Notes under the pieces: generated by a model | The model's input: the letters and a program-made list of their open reading frames with translations, nothing else | Database searches by the model: none | Told to the model about the DNA's origin: nothing | Assembly: GCF_003072625.1 (NCBI RefSeq) | Contig: NZ_CP027805.1 | Location: 62,001 to 126,000, forward strand | Length of the DNA: 64,000 nucleotides | Reading direction: 5' to 3' | Source: Limosilactobacillus reuteri | GTDB lineage: Bacteria > Bacillota > Bacilli > Lactobacillales > Lactobacillaceae | Made by a program: the position numbers and the translations under genes | Shown: piece by piece, positions 1-9,017 of the stretch | Layout: every line of letters starts with the position of its first letter | Position numbering within the stretch: position 1 is the first letter of the stretch

Positions 1-462
1 TTTCTTGGCTTTTCGTTGGGTATAGACCACATTGGGGCCTACGCCCGTCCAGCTAAACAATCGCAACAACGAGTAAAGAAAGCACTGAAGTTATTAACTA
101 AACGTAATCGTGGAATATCTCTGACAAGAATGTTTGAAGAAATTCATCGAAAAATGCGTGGGTGGCTTCAGTACTACTCAATTGGGAAACTAACTAACTT
201 TATTCAACGCCTTGACAAGTGGTTGAGGGTCCGAATAAGGCAGTATATTTGGAAGCAATGGAAAAAGTTTAAAACTAAGGTAACTAACTTACAGAAGTTG
301 GGGCTGTCCCATCATGATGCATATGTCTTCGCTAGTACCCGAAAGGGCTACTGGCGAACTGCACATAGTAAGACCTTGAGCTATTCTCTAACTAATAGAA
401 AACTGGAACAACTCGGACTTATGAATATGTCCAAGACGCTCCAGTCAATTCAATGTGATTAA
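1..462 (+). CDS. ltrA: Group II intron reverse transcriptase/maturase, C-terminal part
   Basis: This is the C-terminal 153 residues of the intron-encoded protein, open at the window edge and reading in frame from base 1. It covers the end of the RT thumb and the maturase X domain (basic helices around MRGWLQYYSIGKL), and it has no HNH endonuclease after it. It matches the copy at 10866-12248 apart from one visible substitution (H instead of Q in SHHDAYV). The catalytic YADD region is outside the window, so whether this copy is active cannot be judged here. Confidence 0.9.
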   Translation, partial: FLGFSLGIDHIGAYARPAKQSQQRVKKALKLLTKRNRGISLTRMFEEIHRKMRGWLQYYSIGKLTNFIQRLDKWLRVRIRQYIWKQWKKFKTKVTNLQKLGLSHHDAYVFASTRKGYWRTAHSKTLSYSLTNRKLEQLGLMNMSKTLQSIQCD

Positions 463-546
463 GTTGTCGAACCGCCGTATACGGAACCGTACGTACGGTG
501 GTGTGAGAGGTCGATAATTGAACTAATCAATTATCTCCTACTCGAT
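1..546 (+). mobile_element. Group II intron, copy 1, 3' part only (window edge)
   Basis: This is the end of a group II intron whose 5' part lies outside the window. The sequence is nearly identical to the last 546 bases of the complete copies ending at 12332 and 37326. After the reverse transcriptase stop at 462 it holds the domain V hairpin (about 473-511) and the domain VI hairpin with its bulged-A region (about 512-540). The intron ends in ...CTCGAT at 546, the same end as the other two copies. It sits on the same strand as the other copies and just upstream of the maltose operon. Confidence 0.9.
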
Positions 547-637
547 TTTTGTTAAGCTAAATATGTTTTAAATAATTAACTATAACGGACCTGCTTTGCA
601 GAAACTAAACAGCAAGAACTTTAAATTATAAAAATCT

Positions 638-728
638 GCAACCGTTTTCTAAAATTTTGAGCAAGCGGTTGCACAAATTTTTCAAATTTGATATTATTAA
701 TATTGCAATAATGTATGAAACGCTTACA
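638..728 (+). promoter_or_regulatory. Maltose operon promoter region with LacI-family operators
   Basis: Two boxes fit the LacI/MalR operator pattern GCAANCGNTTNC: GCAACCGTTTTC at 638-649 and GCAAGCGGTTGC at 661-672. Their outer halves also form an inverted repeat (GCAACCG and CGGTTGC). A third imperfect palindrome, GAAACGCTTAC, lies around 717-727. A plausible promoter is TTGATA (688-693), 17 bp, ATGTAT (711-716), so the first two boxes lie just upstream of -35 and the third near the transcription start. MalR of streptococci and lactobacilli binds such boxes; assignment to the LacI regulator at 44403-45476 is inference. Confidence 0.6.
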
Positions 729-780
729 ATAATCATAAGTGTCTTTTAGAACTATTTTATAAGTTAAGGAGTTGTTAGCA

Positions 781-2130
781 ATGAGTCAAGAAAAGTCCGC
801 GGGGGCTGGATTACCTACTCTCTCAAAGAGTACCATCTGGATGATCAACTTTGGATTCCTTGGTGTTCAGACAGCTTTTACTCTGCAGAGTTCTCAAATG
901 AGTCGGATTTTCCAAACTATTGGGGCCGACCCTAACAACCTTGGCTGGTTCTTCATCTTACCACCATTAGCTGGTTTGATTGTTCAACCAATCATTGGTT
1001 ATTATTCAGACCGTACATGGGCACCAAAATTAGGTGGTCGGCGGTTACCATACTTACTATTGGGAATGATTGTGGCTGTTATCGTTATGATTTTACTTCC
1101 TAATTCAGGAAGTTTTGGTTTCGGGTATGGTTCGCTTGCTGCGCTTTGGTTCGGTGCAATTACTGTTGCTTTGCTTGACCTATCATCAAATGTGGCAATG
1201 CAGCCATTTAAGATGATGGTTGGTGACATGGTTAATGATGACCAAAAGAGTTATGCCTATGGGATTCAAAGTTTCTTATCTAACACTGGTGCTGTGTTAG
1301 CTGCTGTTTTCCCATTTATCTTAGCTGCTTGGTTTGGAGTTCGTAACACTGCTAAACGAGGAGTTGTTCCAGATTCCGTTATTATTGCCTTCTACGTTGG
1401 AGCAGCATTGTTAGTTGTTACTAGTTTGTTTACAGTTTTTCGGGTTCATGAATATGATCCAGCAACTTACGCAAAGTATCATGGTATTACTGAAGATGAC
1501 AACAAAGAAGGTGGAAACTGGCTTACGCTTTTGAAGCACGCTCCAAAAGCATTCTGGACAGTTACCCTTGTTCAATTCTTCTGCTGGTTCGCCTTCCAAT
1601 ACCTCTGGACATACTCAGCTGGTGCTATTGCCAAAAATGTTTGGAATACTGTTGATGCTACTTCTGCTGGTTACCAAGCTGCTGGTAACTGGTACGGTGT
1701 TCTTGCTGCTGTTCAATCAATCGCTGCGGTTATCTGGTCATATGTTTTAGCTAAGGTACCAAACAAGTACCACAAGCTCGGTTATGGTGGTAGCCTTCTT
1801 CTCGGGGCCCTTGGATTTATTTCCGTCTTCTTTATTCACAACCAATGGGTATTAATTATTTCTTACACATTAGTTGGTATTGCTTGGGCTGCGATGAACA
1901 CTTACCCATTAACAATCGTCACAAACGCATTGACTGGTAAGCATATGGGTACATACCTTGGATTATTCAACGGTTCAATTTGTTTCCCACAGATTGTTGC
2001 TTCATTATTGAGTTTTGCTTTATTCCCATTATTTGGACACTCACAAGTTCACATGTTTATCCTTGCTGGTATTGTAATGGCTCTTGGTGCTCTTTCAGTT
2101 GCCACCATCAAGGAAACTTATGCTGAATAG
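781..2130 (+). CDS. MFS alpha-glucoside (maltose) permease
   Basis: A 449-residue polytopic membrane protein of the major facilitator superfamily, related to the GPH/SLC45-like sugar permeases that sit beside maltose phosphorylase in lactobacilli. About 12 hydrophobic segments are visible, and the MFS loop motif GYYSDRTWAPKLGGRR lies around residues 73-88. The ATG at 781 is preferred over the upstream TTG at 772 because AAGGAG (766-771) is 9 bp from it. It is first in an operon with maltose phosphorylase and beta-phosphoglucomutase, so it probably brings in maltose by proton symport. Paralogues lie at 33952-35337 and 43017-44390; the latter is very similar. Substrate is inferred from context. 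Confidence 0.88.
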   Translation: MSQEKSAGAGLPTLSKSTIWMINFGFLGVQTAFTLQSSQMSRIFQTIGADPNNLGWFFILPPLAGLIVQPIIGYYSDRTWAPKLGGRRLPYLLLGMIVAVIVMILLPNSGSFGFGYGSLAALWFGAITVALLDLSSNVAMQPFKMMVGDMVNDDQKSYAYGIQSFLSNTGAVLAAVFPFILAAWFGVRNTAKRGVVPDSVIIAFYVGAALLVVTSLFTVFRVHEYDPATYAKYHGITEDDNKEGGNWLTLLKHAPKAFWTVTLVQFFCWFAFQYLWTYSAGAIAKNVWNTVDATSAGYQAAGNWYGVLAAVQSIAAVIWSYVLAKVPNKYHKLGYGGSLLLGALGFISVFFIHNQWVLIISYTLVGIAWAAMNTYPLTIVTNALTGKHMGTYLGLFNGSICFPQIVASLLSFALFPLFGHSQVHMFILAGIVMALGALSVATIKETYAE

Positions 2131-2220
2131 GAGTTATTTAATAAAACAAATTAATTAAGTTATAATATAAAGGCAGGTTAAAGACTACCTTTATTTCGGA
2201 TGAAAGGAATTGAGATTTCA

Positions 2221-4473
2221 ATGAAACGTACATTTGATATTGCCCCTTGGCATGTTGCTACTCACAAATGGGACCCACAAGACAAGCGTTTACAAGAATC
2301 AATGACTAGTTTAGCCAATGAAAATCTTGGTATGCGTGGCTTCTTTGAAGAAGGTTACAGTGGTGACCACATGGAAGGTATCTACCTCGGTGGAGTTTGG
2401 TTCCCTGACAAGACTCGTGTTGGTTGGTGGAAGAATGGTTATCCTAAGTACTTTGGTAAGATGATCAACGCTGTCAACTTCATGAAGTTAATCATTAAGG
2501 TTAATGGTGAACAACTCGACTTAGCAAAGCAAACACCAAAAGACTTTAAGCTTGATCTTGACATGAAGCGTGGTGTCTTAGAACGACGCTTTGCTGTTGA
2601 AATTGGTGGTACTGAAATGTACTTCAATTTTGAACGTTTTGTTAGTGTTACCCAAAAAGAATTAGTTGGTCAACGTCTCCACATTAAGAACCGTGGCGAC
2701 AGTGATGCTAAGGTTGAAATTACTAGCATGATTGATGCTGATGTATACAACGAAGACGCTAACTACGATGAACAATTCTGGAACGTTTTAGGCAAGTCTG
2801 CTGATGGCGAACATGCTGAATTAACTTCTATGACTAAGAAGAATGATTTTGGTACTCCACAATTCATCGTTGGAATGAAGACTACTTCAAAGACTAACCT
2901 TGACCACGTAGGTGACGGCACTGACGAAAAGCACGCTTACAACACATTTGCTGGTACTGTAGCTGCTGGTAAAGAAGTTAACTTTGAAAAGCGTAGTATC
3001 GTAATGACTTCTCGTGATTACGATTCCCAAGCAGATATTGAAAAGAACTTGGATGTATTGGGCGACCAACTTGATAATCAAAGTTTTGACGATTTACTCG
3101 ATCCACATATTAAAGAATGGGCAGATCGTTGGGTTAAGTCTGACGTTGAAATTGAAGGTGACAAAGGAGCTCAACAGGGTATTCGATTCAACCTCTTCCA
3201 ACTCTTCTCCACTTACTACGGTCAAGATTACCGTCTTAACATCAGTCCAAAGGGATTCACTGGTGAAAAGTACGGTGGTGCTACTTACTGGGATACTGAA
3301 GCTTACTGTATTCCAGTTTACCTTGGGGTTGCAGACCCAGAAGTTGCTCGTAACTTATTAATGTACCGTTACAAGCAATTAGACGGCGCCTTTGTTAACG
3401 CTAAGGAACAAGGACTTGATGGTGCATTATTCCCAATGGTTACCTTCAACGGTATTGAATGTCACAACGAATGGGAAATTACCTTTGAAGAAATTCACCG
3501 TAACGGGGACATTGCTTTTGCTATTTACCTTTACACTAAGTACACTGGCGACAAGTCATACGTTCTTAACGAAGGGGCAGAAGTTCTTACTGAAATTTCT
3601 CGTTTCTGGGCAGACCGTGTTCACTACTCCCAAAATAAGAACAAGTACATGCTTCATGCCGTAACTGGTCCTGACGAATACGACAACAACGTAAACAACG
3701 ACTGGTACACTAACCTTCTTTGTCGTTGGACTCTTCAATACACCCTTGACATCTTAGACCAAGTAGATGAAAAGGTAGCTAAGAAGCTTAATGTTTCAGA
3801 AGACGAAAAGCGTAAGTGGAAAGGTATTGTAGACAACATGTATCTTCCTTACGACAAGGAAAAGGACATCTTCCCAGAAAACGATGGCTTCATGGACAAG
3901 GACTTGACTCCAGTTTCTGAAATTCCAAGTGACCAATTACCACTTAACCAACACTGGTCATGGGATAAGATCTTACGTTCACCATACGTAAAACAAGGTG
4001 ACGTTATCCAAGGTCTCTGGGACTTCATTGATGACTTTACTAAGGAAGAAAAGAAGAATAACTTCGACTTCTACGAACAATTTACTGTTCACGAATCAAG
4101 TCTTTCTGCTTCAGTTTACTCAATTATCGCTGCTGATATTGGTTACGAAGACAAGGCCGTTGAATTGTATGAACGTTCAGCACGTCTTGACCTTGATAAC
4201 TACAACAACGATACTTCTGATGGACTTCACATCACTTCAATGACTGGTTCATGGCTTGATATTGTTCAAGGATTTGCTGGTATGCGTGTTCGTGATGGTC
4301 AATTGCACTATGCACCATTCTTACCTAAGAAGTGGGATTCATACCAATTCCGTCAAATGTTCCGTGGTCGGATCTTGAAGGTTAAGGTTGACAAGCATGG
4401 TACTAAGATCGATCTCGTATCAGGTGACCCAATTACTATCGACCTTGACGGTAAGAAGCTTGAATTAAAGTAA
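2221..4473 (+). CDS. mapA: Maltose phosphorylase (GH65)
   Basis: Cytosolic enzyme that splits maltose with phosphate into beta-glucose 1-phosphate and glucose, saving one ATP per disaccharide. The protein is 750 residues, the normal length for lactobacillus enzymes, with the GH65 N-terminal beta-sandwich, an (alpha/alpha)6 barrel and a C-terminal jelly roll. The catalytic motif TGPDEYDNN puts the general acid Glu at residue 486, very close to the position known for the L. brevis enzyme (Glu487). I chose the ATG at 2221 (MKRTFDIAPW) with AAAGGA upstream; an in-frame ATG at 2200 would add 7 residues. It lies between the permease and pgmB. Codon use is strongly biased (AAC, GAC, CGT), suggesting high expression. 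Confidence 0.96.
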   Translation: MKRTFDIAPWHVATHKWDPQDKRLQESMTSLANENLGMRGFFEEGYSGDHMEGIYLGGVWFPDKTRVGWWKNGYPKYFGKMINAVNFMKLIIKVNGEQLDLAKQTPKDFKLDLDMKRGVLERRFAVEIGGTEMYFNFERFVSVTQKELVGQRLHIKNRGDSDAKVEITSMIDADVYNEDANYDEQFWNVLGKSADGEHAELTSMTKKNDFGTPQFIVGMKTTSKTNLDHVGDGTDEKHAYNTFAGTVAAGKEVNFEKRSIVMTSRDYDSQADIEKNLDVLGDQLDNQSFDDLLDPHIKEWADRWVKSDVEIEGDKGAQQGIRFNLFQLFSTYYGQDYRLNISPKGFTGEKYGGATYWDTEAYCIPVYLGVADPEVARNLLMYRYKQLDGAFVNAKEQGLDGALFPMVTFNGIECHNEWEITFEEIHRNGDIAFAIYLYTKYTGDKSYVLNEGAEVLTEISRFWADRVHYSQNKNKYMLHAVTGPDEYDNNVNNDWYTNLLCRWTLQYTLDILDQVDEKVAKKLNVSEDEKRKWKGIVDNMYLPYDKEKDIFPENDGFMDKDLTPVSEIPSDQLPLNQHWSWDKILRSPYVKQGDVIQGLWDFIDDFTKEEKKNNFDFYEQFTVHESSLSASVYSIIAADIGYEDKAVELYERSARLDLDNYNNDTSDGLHITSMTGSWLDIVQGFAGMRVRDGQLHYAPFLPKKWDSYQFRQMFRGRILKVKVDKHGTKIDLVSGDPITIDLDGKKLELK

Positions 4474-4491
4474 TTCTTGGAGGCATTTGAG

Positions 4492-5154
4492 ATGAAGTTT
4501 GAAGATTTGAAAGGTTTTGCATTTGACCTTGACGGTGTTATTGCTGACACTGCTCGTTTTCATGGTCAAGCATGGCACCAATTAGCTGACAAGGTTGGAA
4601 CTGAATGGACTCCAGAATTGGCTGACGCATTAAAGGGTGTTAGTCGGATGGATTCTTTGGAATTAATCTTGAAGGCTGGCGGCCATGAAAATGACTATGC
4701 TCAAGAAGAAAAAGAAGCTTTGGCAACTGAAAAAAATGATAACTATATTAAATTAGTTGAAACTCTAACACCTGCCGATATTCTTCCAGGAATGAAAGAC
4801 TTCTTAGATGAATTGAAAGCTAATGGTTATCACATTGTATTAGCTTCTGCTTCTAAAAATGCGCCAAAGGTTCTTAAGTATTTGCAATTAACTGATTACT
4901 TTGAAGGAATCGTTAATCCAGCCAACTTAAGCCATGGTAAGCCAGATCCAGAAATTTACCAAGAAGCAGCTAAATTAATGGATCTTCCAGCTGACCAAGT
5001 AGCAGGACTTGAAGATGCCCAAGCCGGAATTGAATCAATTAACCGTGCTGGTGAATTATCAATTGGTTTTGGTGCTGATTTGCAGAATGCTGATGTTAAG
5101 TTCGATAAGACTGGCGACGTATCCTTAGCTGCTATTAAAGCGCAAATGGATTAA
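4492..5154 (+). CDS. pgmB: Beta-phosphoglucomutase
   Basis: HAD-superfamily phosphomutase of 220 residues that converts beta-glucose 1-phosphate from maltose phosphorylase to glucose 6-phosphate. The motif FDLDGVIADT near the N-terminus gives nucleophile Asp12 and acid/base Asp14. The later HAD motifs are seen as ASASKN (motif II), the lysine in HGKPDPE (motif III) and GLEDAQAG (motif IV). The ATG at 4492 follows TTGGAGG (4477-4483) with 8 bp spacing; the gene begins 18 bp after mapA and is last in the operon, with a terminator after it. Confidence 0.95.
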   Translation: MKFEDLKGFAFDLDGVIADTARFHGQAWHQLADKVGTEWTPELADALKGVSRMDSLELILKAGGHENDYAQEEKEALATEKNDNYIKLVETLTPADILPGMKDFLDELKANGYHIVLASASKNAPKVLKYLQLTDYFEGIVNPANLSHGKPDPEIYQEAAKLMDLPADQVAGLEDAQAGIESINRAGELSIGFGADLQNADVKFDKTGDVSLAAIKAQMD

Positions 5155-5183
5155 GATCCAATTTCTCTCTTTTAACAATCCGT

Positions 5184-5220
5184 AAAGACGTACTTAGAAT
5201 AATCTAGGTGCGCCTTTTTT
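5184..5220 (+). terminator. Terminator of the maltose operon
   Basis: An imperfect hairpin (AAAGACGTACTTAGA ... TCTAGGTGCGCCTT, with several G-U pairs) is followed directly by a T run, 30 bp after pgmB. Confidence 0.75.
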
Positions 5221-5230
5221 ATGTGAAATT

Positions 5231-5717
5231 ATGAAAAGAAAAATAGTTATAATAACAACCATCATTCTAATTAGTTGCTTATGGGTAGTAGTTATAATTA
5301 ACTTTAATCAGCCTTCCCCTCAACCGATTCAGAATGAAACACAGTCAAGTCAACAGCTGCGGCCAAAATTTACCGACCAGCAAATTGGTGTTTTAGCGGG
5401 CTTAGCAATATCTCCCGAGTGGCTAAAACAAAATATTGCTGCAAATCAACTCGTTTATGGAATTGTTAAGCCATCTGACACCGTTCCAGCGGGGGTAGAT
5501 GACTATAGCTATCTTAGTAGCAGCTGATGACCAAGATGGGACGGTGATTTTCTTTAAAGAGGAAGACCAAACCGTAATCATAAAATACACTTCTCAGTAC
5601 AATACAAAACTAAAAACAAAGAACTTAACCTTGACTCAATTAAGCAAAGAATTCTACCAAACTGGGCCACAAAAAAAGCAAGTAGATGACTATGTGGAAA
5701 GATTGCGGACTGAGTAA
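5231..5717 (+). pseudogene. Small membrane-anchored/secreted protein, frameshifted
   Basis: The N-terminal part (5231-5527) begins with a basic stretch and a hydrophobic segment (residues 4-25), followed by a Gln/Ser-rich linker and a small domain. The reading then continues in another frame (about 5499-5717), with domain-like sequence such as DDQDGTVIFFKEEDQ and a C-terminal helix. The switch must lie near 5505-5525, where the first frame stops. The layout resembles small lactobacillus lipoproteins or anchored proteins of unknown function, but no family is assigned. A sequencing error rather than a real lesion cannot be excluded. Confidence 0.6.
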
Positions 5718-5804
5718 AATTTAAGTCATCTTAAAAATGCTATTCTTAAGGTATTCTTTAGTAGTAAGTACTGTATAATATTCAAATTAAAGGAGGAAAC
5801 TGTG

Positions 5805-6425
5805 ATGTCAATTTATGGCCCATATGAGCAGATTTTGTCAAATATTCTTTCCCTCACAACTGATCGGATCAAAGAGCTAAATCAGCAAACAGTGCAGGAT
5901 AAGCAACCCAAACTTTATGAACATTTAATTGCCCGGGTGAAGACTTCCGAGAGCATGGCAGAAAAATGCCAACGAAAAGGCTATCCGGTCTCTACTGAAT
6001 CGGCCTTACGAAAATGTCGCAATGCAGTTGGAATCAGAATTGTTTGTAATTTCATCGATGATATTGACCGTTGCCTTTACCAATTACGTCAAGCTGACTG
6101 GTGTGAGGTAATTAAGGAAAAAGATTATATTACAAATGCAAAGCCAAATGGGTATCGGAGCTATCACGTCATTATTGACGAAACAGTTCCATATCAAGAT
6201 ATTGAAGGAAATAACCCCGGACATTTTTACGTTGAAATTCAGTTACGGACGATCGCAATGGATTCATGGGCAAGCCTTGAACATGAGATGAAATATAAAC
6301 ATAATATTAAAAATCCAGAGCGAATTGGCCGTGAACTTAAACGTTGTGCTGACCAATTAGCATCATGCGACGTTCAAATGCAAACAATCCGGCAATTAAT
6401 TAATTCTAGTGAGGAAGGCGAATAA
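5805..6425 (+). CDS. RelA/SpoT-domain protein, small alarmone synthetase-like
   Basis: A 206-residue protein made almost only of the (p)ppGpp synthetase domain, with no hydrolase, TGS or ACT domain, like the RelP/RelQ small alarmone synthetases. Recognisable motifs are RVKTSESMAEKCQRKG (ATP-binding RxK region), NGYRSYHV (G-loop) and VEIQLRT, whose Glu binds Mg. The helix after it (DSWASLEHEMKYKH) is also typical. The usual Asp of the D-x-A/x-G-I-R motif, the other Mg ligand, appears as Asn in RNAVGIR, so synthetase activity is uncertain. The ATG at 5805 is 8 bp from AGGAGG. It ends 1 bp before the response regulator gene, which suggests co-expression with the two-component system. Confidence 0.8.
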   Translation: MSIYGPYEQILSNILSLTTDRIKELNQQTVQDKQPKLYEHLIARVKTSESMAEKCQRKGYPVSTESALRKCRNAVGIRIVCNFIDDIDRCLYQLRQADWCEVIKEKDYITNAKPNGYRSYHVIIDETVPYQDIEGNNPGHFYVEIQLRTIAMDSWASLEHEMKYKHNIKNPERIGRELKRCADQLASCDVQMQTIRQLINSSEEGE

Positions 6426-6426
6426 A

Positions 6427-7092
6427 ATGCGAATCCTTGTAGCAGAAGATGAACAGCAGCTATCTCATGTATTAAGTTCAGCGATGACAGCGAGTGGTTA
6501 TCAAGTTGATATTGCTACTAACGGCCAAGAAGCGATTGAGCAGGCGAAAGAAAATGCTTATGATGTCATAATTTTAGACATCATGATGCCTGTTAAATCA
6601 GGACTGGAAGCATTAAGGGAAATTAGAGCAACTGGTAATCGCACGTATATTATGATGTTAACGGCAATGGGTGAAGAAGACGATAAGGTAACTGGTCTTG
6701 ATGCCGGTGCTGATGATTACTTGACTAAGCCATTTTCGTTAAAAGAACTACTTGCTCGTTTGCGCTCCCGTCAACGCCGAGATGATTCTTACCAAGTAGA
6801 TGTTCTTGAATTTGGTGATTTGACCCTTAATGGTAACGATCAATCGCTTGAAAGTCGCAATTCGATTAGTTTAACGAATCGGGAAAATCGTTTACTTCAG
6901 TATTTTATTTTGAATGCTAATAAAGAACTATCAGTAAATGAACTTATCAGTCACGTTTGGGATGAGAATGGCACCGTTGATCAAGAAGATCTCTGGATTA
7001 ATATCTGTTATTTACGGCAAAAATTACAGGCAATTCAATCTCAAGTAACAATTAGTGGTAAAAAAACTGGACCGTTTATGATTGCATGCTAG
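6427..7092 (+). CDS. OmpR-family response regulator
   Basis: A 221-residue DNA-binding regulator with an N-terminal receiver domain and a C-terminal winged helix. The acidic pocket (EDE, residues 7-9), phospho-acceptor Asp51 in ILDIMMP, the Thr in MLTAMG and Lys of YLTKPFS are all present. The ATG at 6427 follows GAGGAAGG at 8 bp. The gene overlaps no neighbour but is packed between the alarmone-synthetase-like gene and the histidine kinase. Target genes are not evident; the damaged ClC gene right after the kinase is a candidate by position. Confidence 0.92.
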   Translation: MRILVAEDEQQLSHVLSSAMTASGYQVDIATNGQEAIEQAKENAYDVIILDIMMPVKSGLEALREIRATGNRTYIMMLTAMGEEDDKVTGLDAGADDYLTKPFSLKELLARLRSRQRRDDSYQVDVLEFGDLTLNGNDQSLESRNSISLTNRENRLLQYFILNANKELSVNELISHVWDENGTVDQEDLWINICYLRQKLQAIQSQVTISGKKTGPFMIAC

Positions 7093-7103
7093 GGGGTCAA
7101 GGA

Positions 7104-8351
7104 ATGATTCAACGTTTTCGCTATAAATTTATTGCAATCTCAACTGCGGCATTATTATTTGTAATTTTGACAATTGTTGGCAGTATTTGTACCCTCACTT
7201 ACTATCAATCGCACCAAGAAATTGAACGAGTATTAACGATTTTGGTAAATAACGATGGCCAAATTCCCCGAAAAGGGATCCGGACTACTGACAATAGTCA
7301 ACCTCAATTTTCACGTGAGGGCCTTCATCAATATCGTTATTTTGCTGTACTGGTCGATAATAAAAATCAAGTAACGGAAGTGCAAGACGATCATATTGCA
7401 ACGGTTACGCCGCAAGATGCCCGGGCAATGACAGACCGGCTTATAAGAAGAAAGGTGCATAGCGAACAGTTACTATATCAAGGGGTAAATTATGCTTATA
7501 AGATTCGGAATAAAGACGGTGAGAAAGTAATTGTCTTTCTTGATGAATCGCTTCTTATGGCCCGGACGCGATCACTAATGCGTACGGGGTTGATCTTAGG
7601 GGTAATTGTTTTAGTTCTGTATACCATTGTTTTAACCCTTTACTCCCGTCGTGCAATTCGGCCAATCATTGAGGCAGAACAGCGGCAAAAAGAGTTTATA
7701 ACTAATGCAAGTCACGAACTAAAAACGCCATTGACCGTTATTTCAGCGAATAATGAAATGCAAGAGATTATCAATGGGGAGAATGAATGGACAGCCAGTA
7801 CCAAGCAACAGGTTACCCGCCTGACAAAGTTAATTAATAACCTGGTGTCCCTTGCGCGCATGCAAGAACAACCGACGTTAACGGTGGTACCAGTAAATGT
7901 AAGTCAAATTGCTGGGGATGTGGCTAGCAGTTTCAAGAGTGTGATTTCAACCGAACAAAAACAGTTCCATGTACAGATTGATGAGGGCTTGGTGGCAAAC
8001 GGTGATGAAAATATGCTGCGGGAACTGTTGAATATTTTGCTTGATAATGCGAATAAGTATTGTGATCCTCAGGGTGAAATTGATTTTACAGTGGCCTCAC
8101 CTAATCATAGCAAGAATATAGTTATTACGATTGCGAACAGCTATAAGGATGGTAAAAGCCTGGATGTTAAAAAGTTCTTTAACCGCTTTTACCGGGTTGA
8201 TGAATCGCATACTCAAGGAAAAAAGGCTGGTTTTGGGATTGGGCTTTCGATGGCTCAATATATTGTTAAACAATTTAAAGGGAAAATTACGGCAAGGTAT
8301 ACAAATGGTAAATTAGCTTTTATCGTGACGTTAAAAGAAGTAGGAAAGTAA
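7104..8351 (+). CDS. Membrane sensor histidine kinase
   Basis: A 415-residue kinase with two membrane segments (about residues 10-34 and 165-185) around an extracytoplasmic sensor domain of ~130 residues. A short linker leads to HisKA with phospho-acceptor His204 (NASHELKTPL), then the HATPase domain with N-box (LLDNANKY) and glycine box (GFGIGLSMAQ). ATG 7104 follows AGGGGGTCAAGGA. It is the partner of the response regulator that ends 11 bp upstream. The sensed signal is unknown. Confidence 0.92.
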   Translation: MIQRFRYKFIAISTAALLFVILTIVGSICTLTYYQSHQEIERVLTILVNNDGQIPRKGIRTTDNSQPQFSREGLHQYRYFAVLVDNKNQVTEVQDDHIATVTPQDARAMTDRLIRRKVHSEQLLYQGVNYAYKIRNKDGEKVIVFLDESLLMARTRSLMRTGLILGVIVLVLYTIVLTLYSRRAIRPIIEAEQRQKEFITNASHELKTPLTVISANNEMQEIINGENEWTASTKQQVTRLTKLINNLVSLARMQEQPTLTVVPVNVSQIAGDVASSFKSVISTEQKQFHVQIDEGLVANGDENMLRELLNILLDNANKYCDPQGEIDFTVASPNHSKNIVITIANSYKDGKSLDVKKFFNRFYRVDESHTQGKKAGFGIGLSMAQYIVKQFKGKITARYTNGKLAFIVTLKEVGK

Positions 8352-8353
8352 GA

Positions 8354-8866
8354 ATGAAATTTTGGCGACTTAAGATTGGGATATATGCAATTGTTTGGAG
8401 CCTAATAATTGGTATACTGACAGCGGCGTATTTAAACTTAGTTAACTGGGTAATTGATTTAGTTTGGCATCAATACCTTGATATGACAGTTGGTGGTAAA
8501 TGGTATCCGTTTTTAGTGTGTATTCCATTGGGATTTTTGATTGGTTTCTTGAATGAACGATGGGGTAATTACCCGTTAACAATTGGACAAGTACTGACGC
8601 AGGTAAGGATGAAGGGGCAATTAAATTATCATAATTGGTGAAAGTCTTTTATTCTTGGCTTATTGGCCCTCGGCGCAGGAGGAAGCATTGGGCCAGAAGC
8701 TTCTACAACAGTCTTAACTAGCAGCATGATTAATTGGCTGGGTGATCGTATGCGCTGCTGGGCAGCTTCAATGCGACAGCAGGTTTCTCTTTGGCACGGT
8801 AAAATGCAAACGCAAGATTTAGTCCGTGCTCCTAGATTCAGTCAGCTTTTTCCTGCTAGTGAATAG
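8354..8866 (+). pseudogene. ClC-type chloride channel/antiporter, broken and truncated
   Basis: The frame begins with hydrophobic segments like the start of ClC proteins, hits TGA at 8639-8641, and continues in the same frame with the selectivity motif GAGGSIGPEAS at about 8675-8710. It then ends at 8866 after ~170 codons, whereas family members exceed 400 residues, so most of the transporter is missing as well. It begins 2 bp after the histidine kinase and was probably the last gene of that operon. Confidence 0.82.
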
Positions 8867-9017
8867 GAAATCTTTAATATCTTTTGTATAACAAGGAAGA
8901 TTGAGTACTTGCTAAGCGTAAAAAATTATTTAAATTTCGTTTTATTAATATCTAGTTGTTTATATGAGAAAATTCCTGTATCTTTATTAAAAAATAATTA
9001 GAGAATGGGGAGATAAT

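Noticed and set aside
3014..4243. Several alternative-frame open frames inside maltose phosphorylase
   Set aside because: They arise from its strong codon bias (runs of CTT, ACT, GAC) and overlap a clearly conserved gene.
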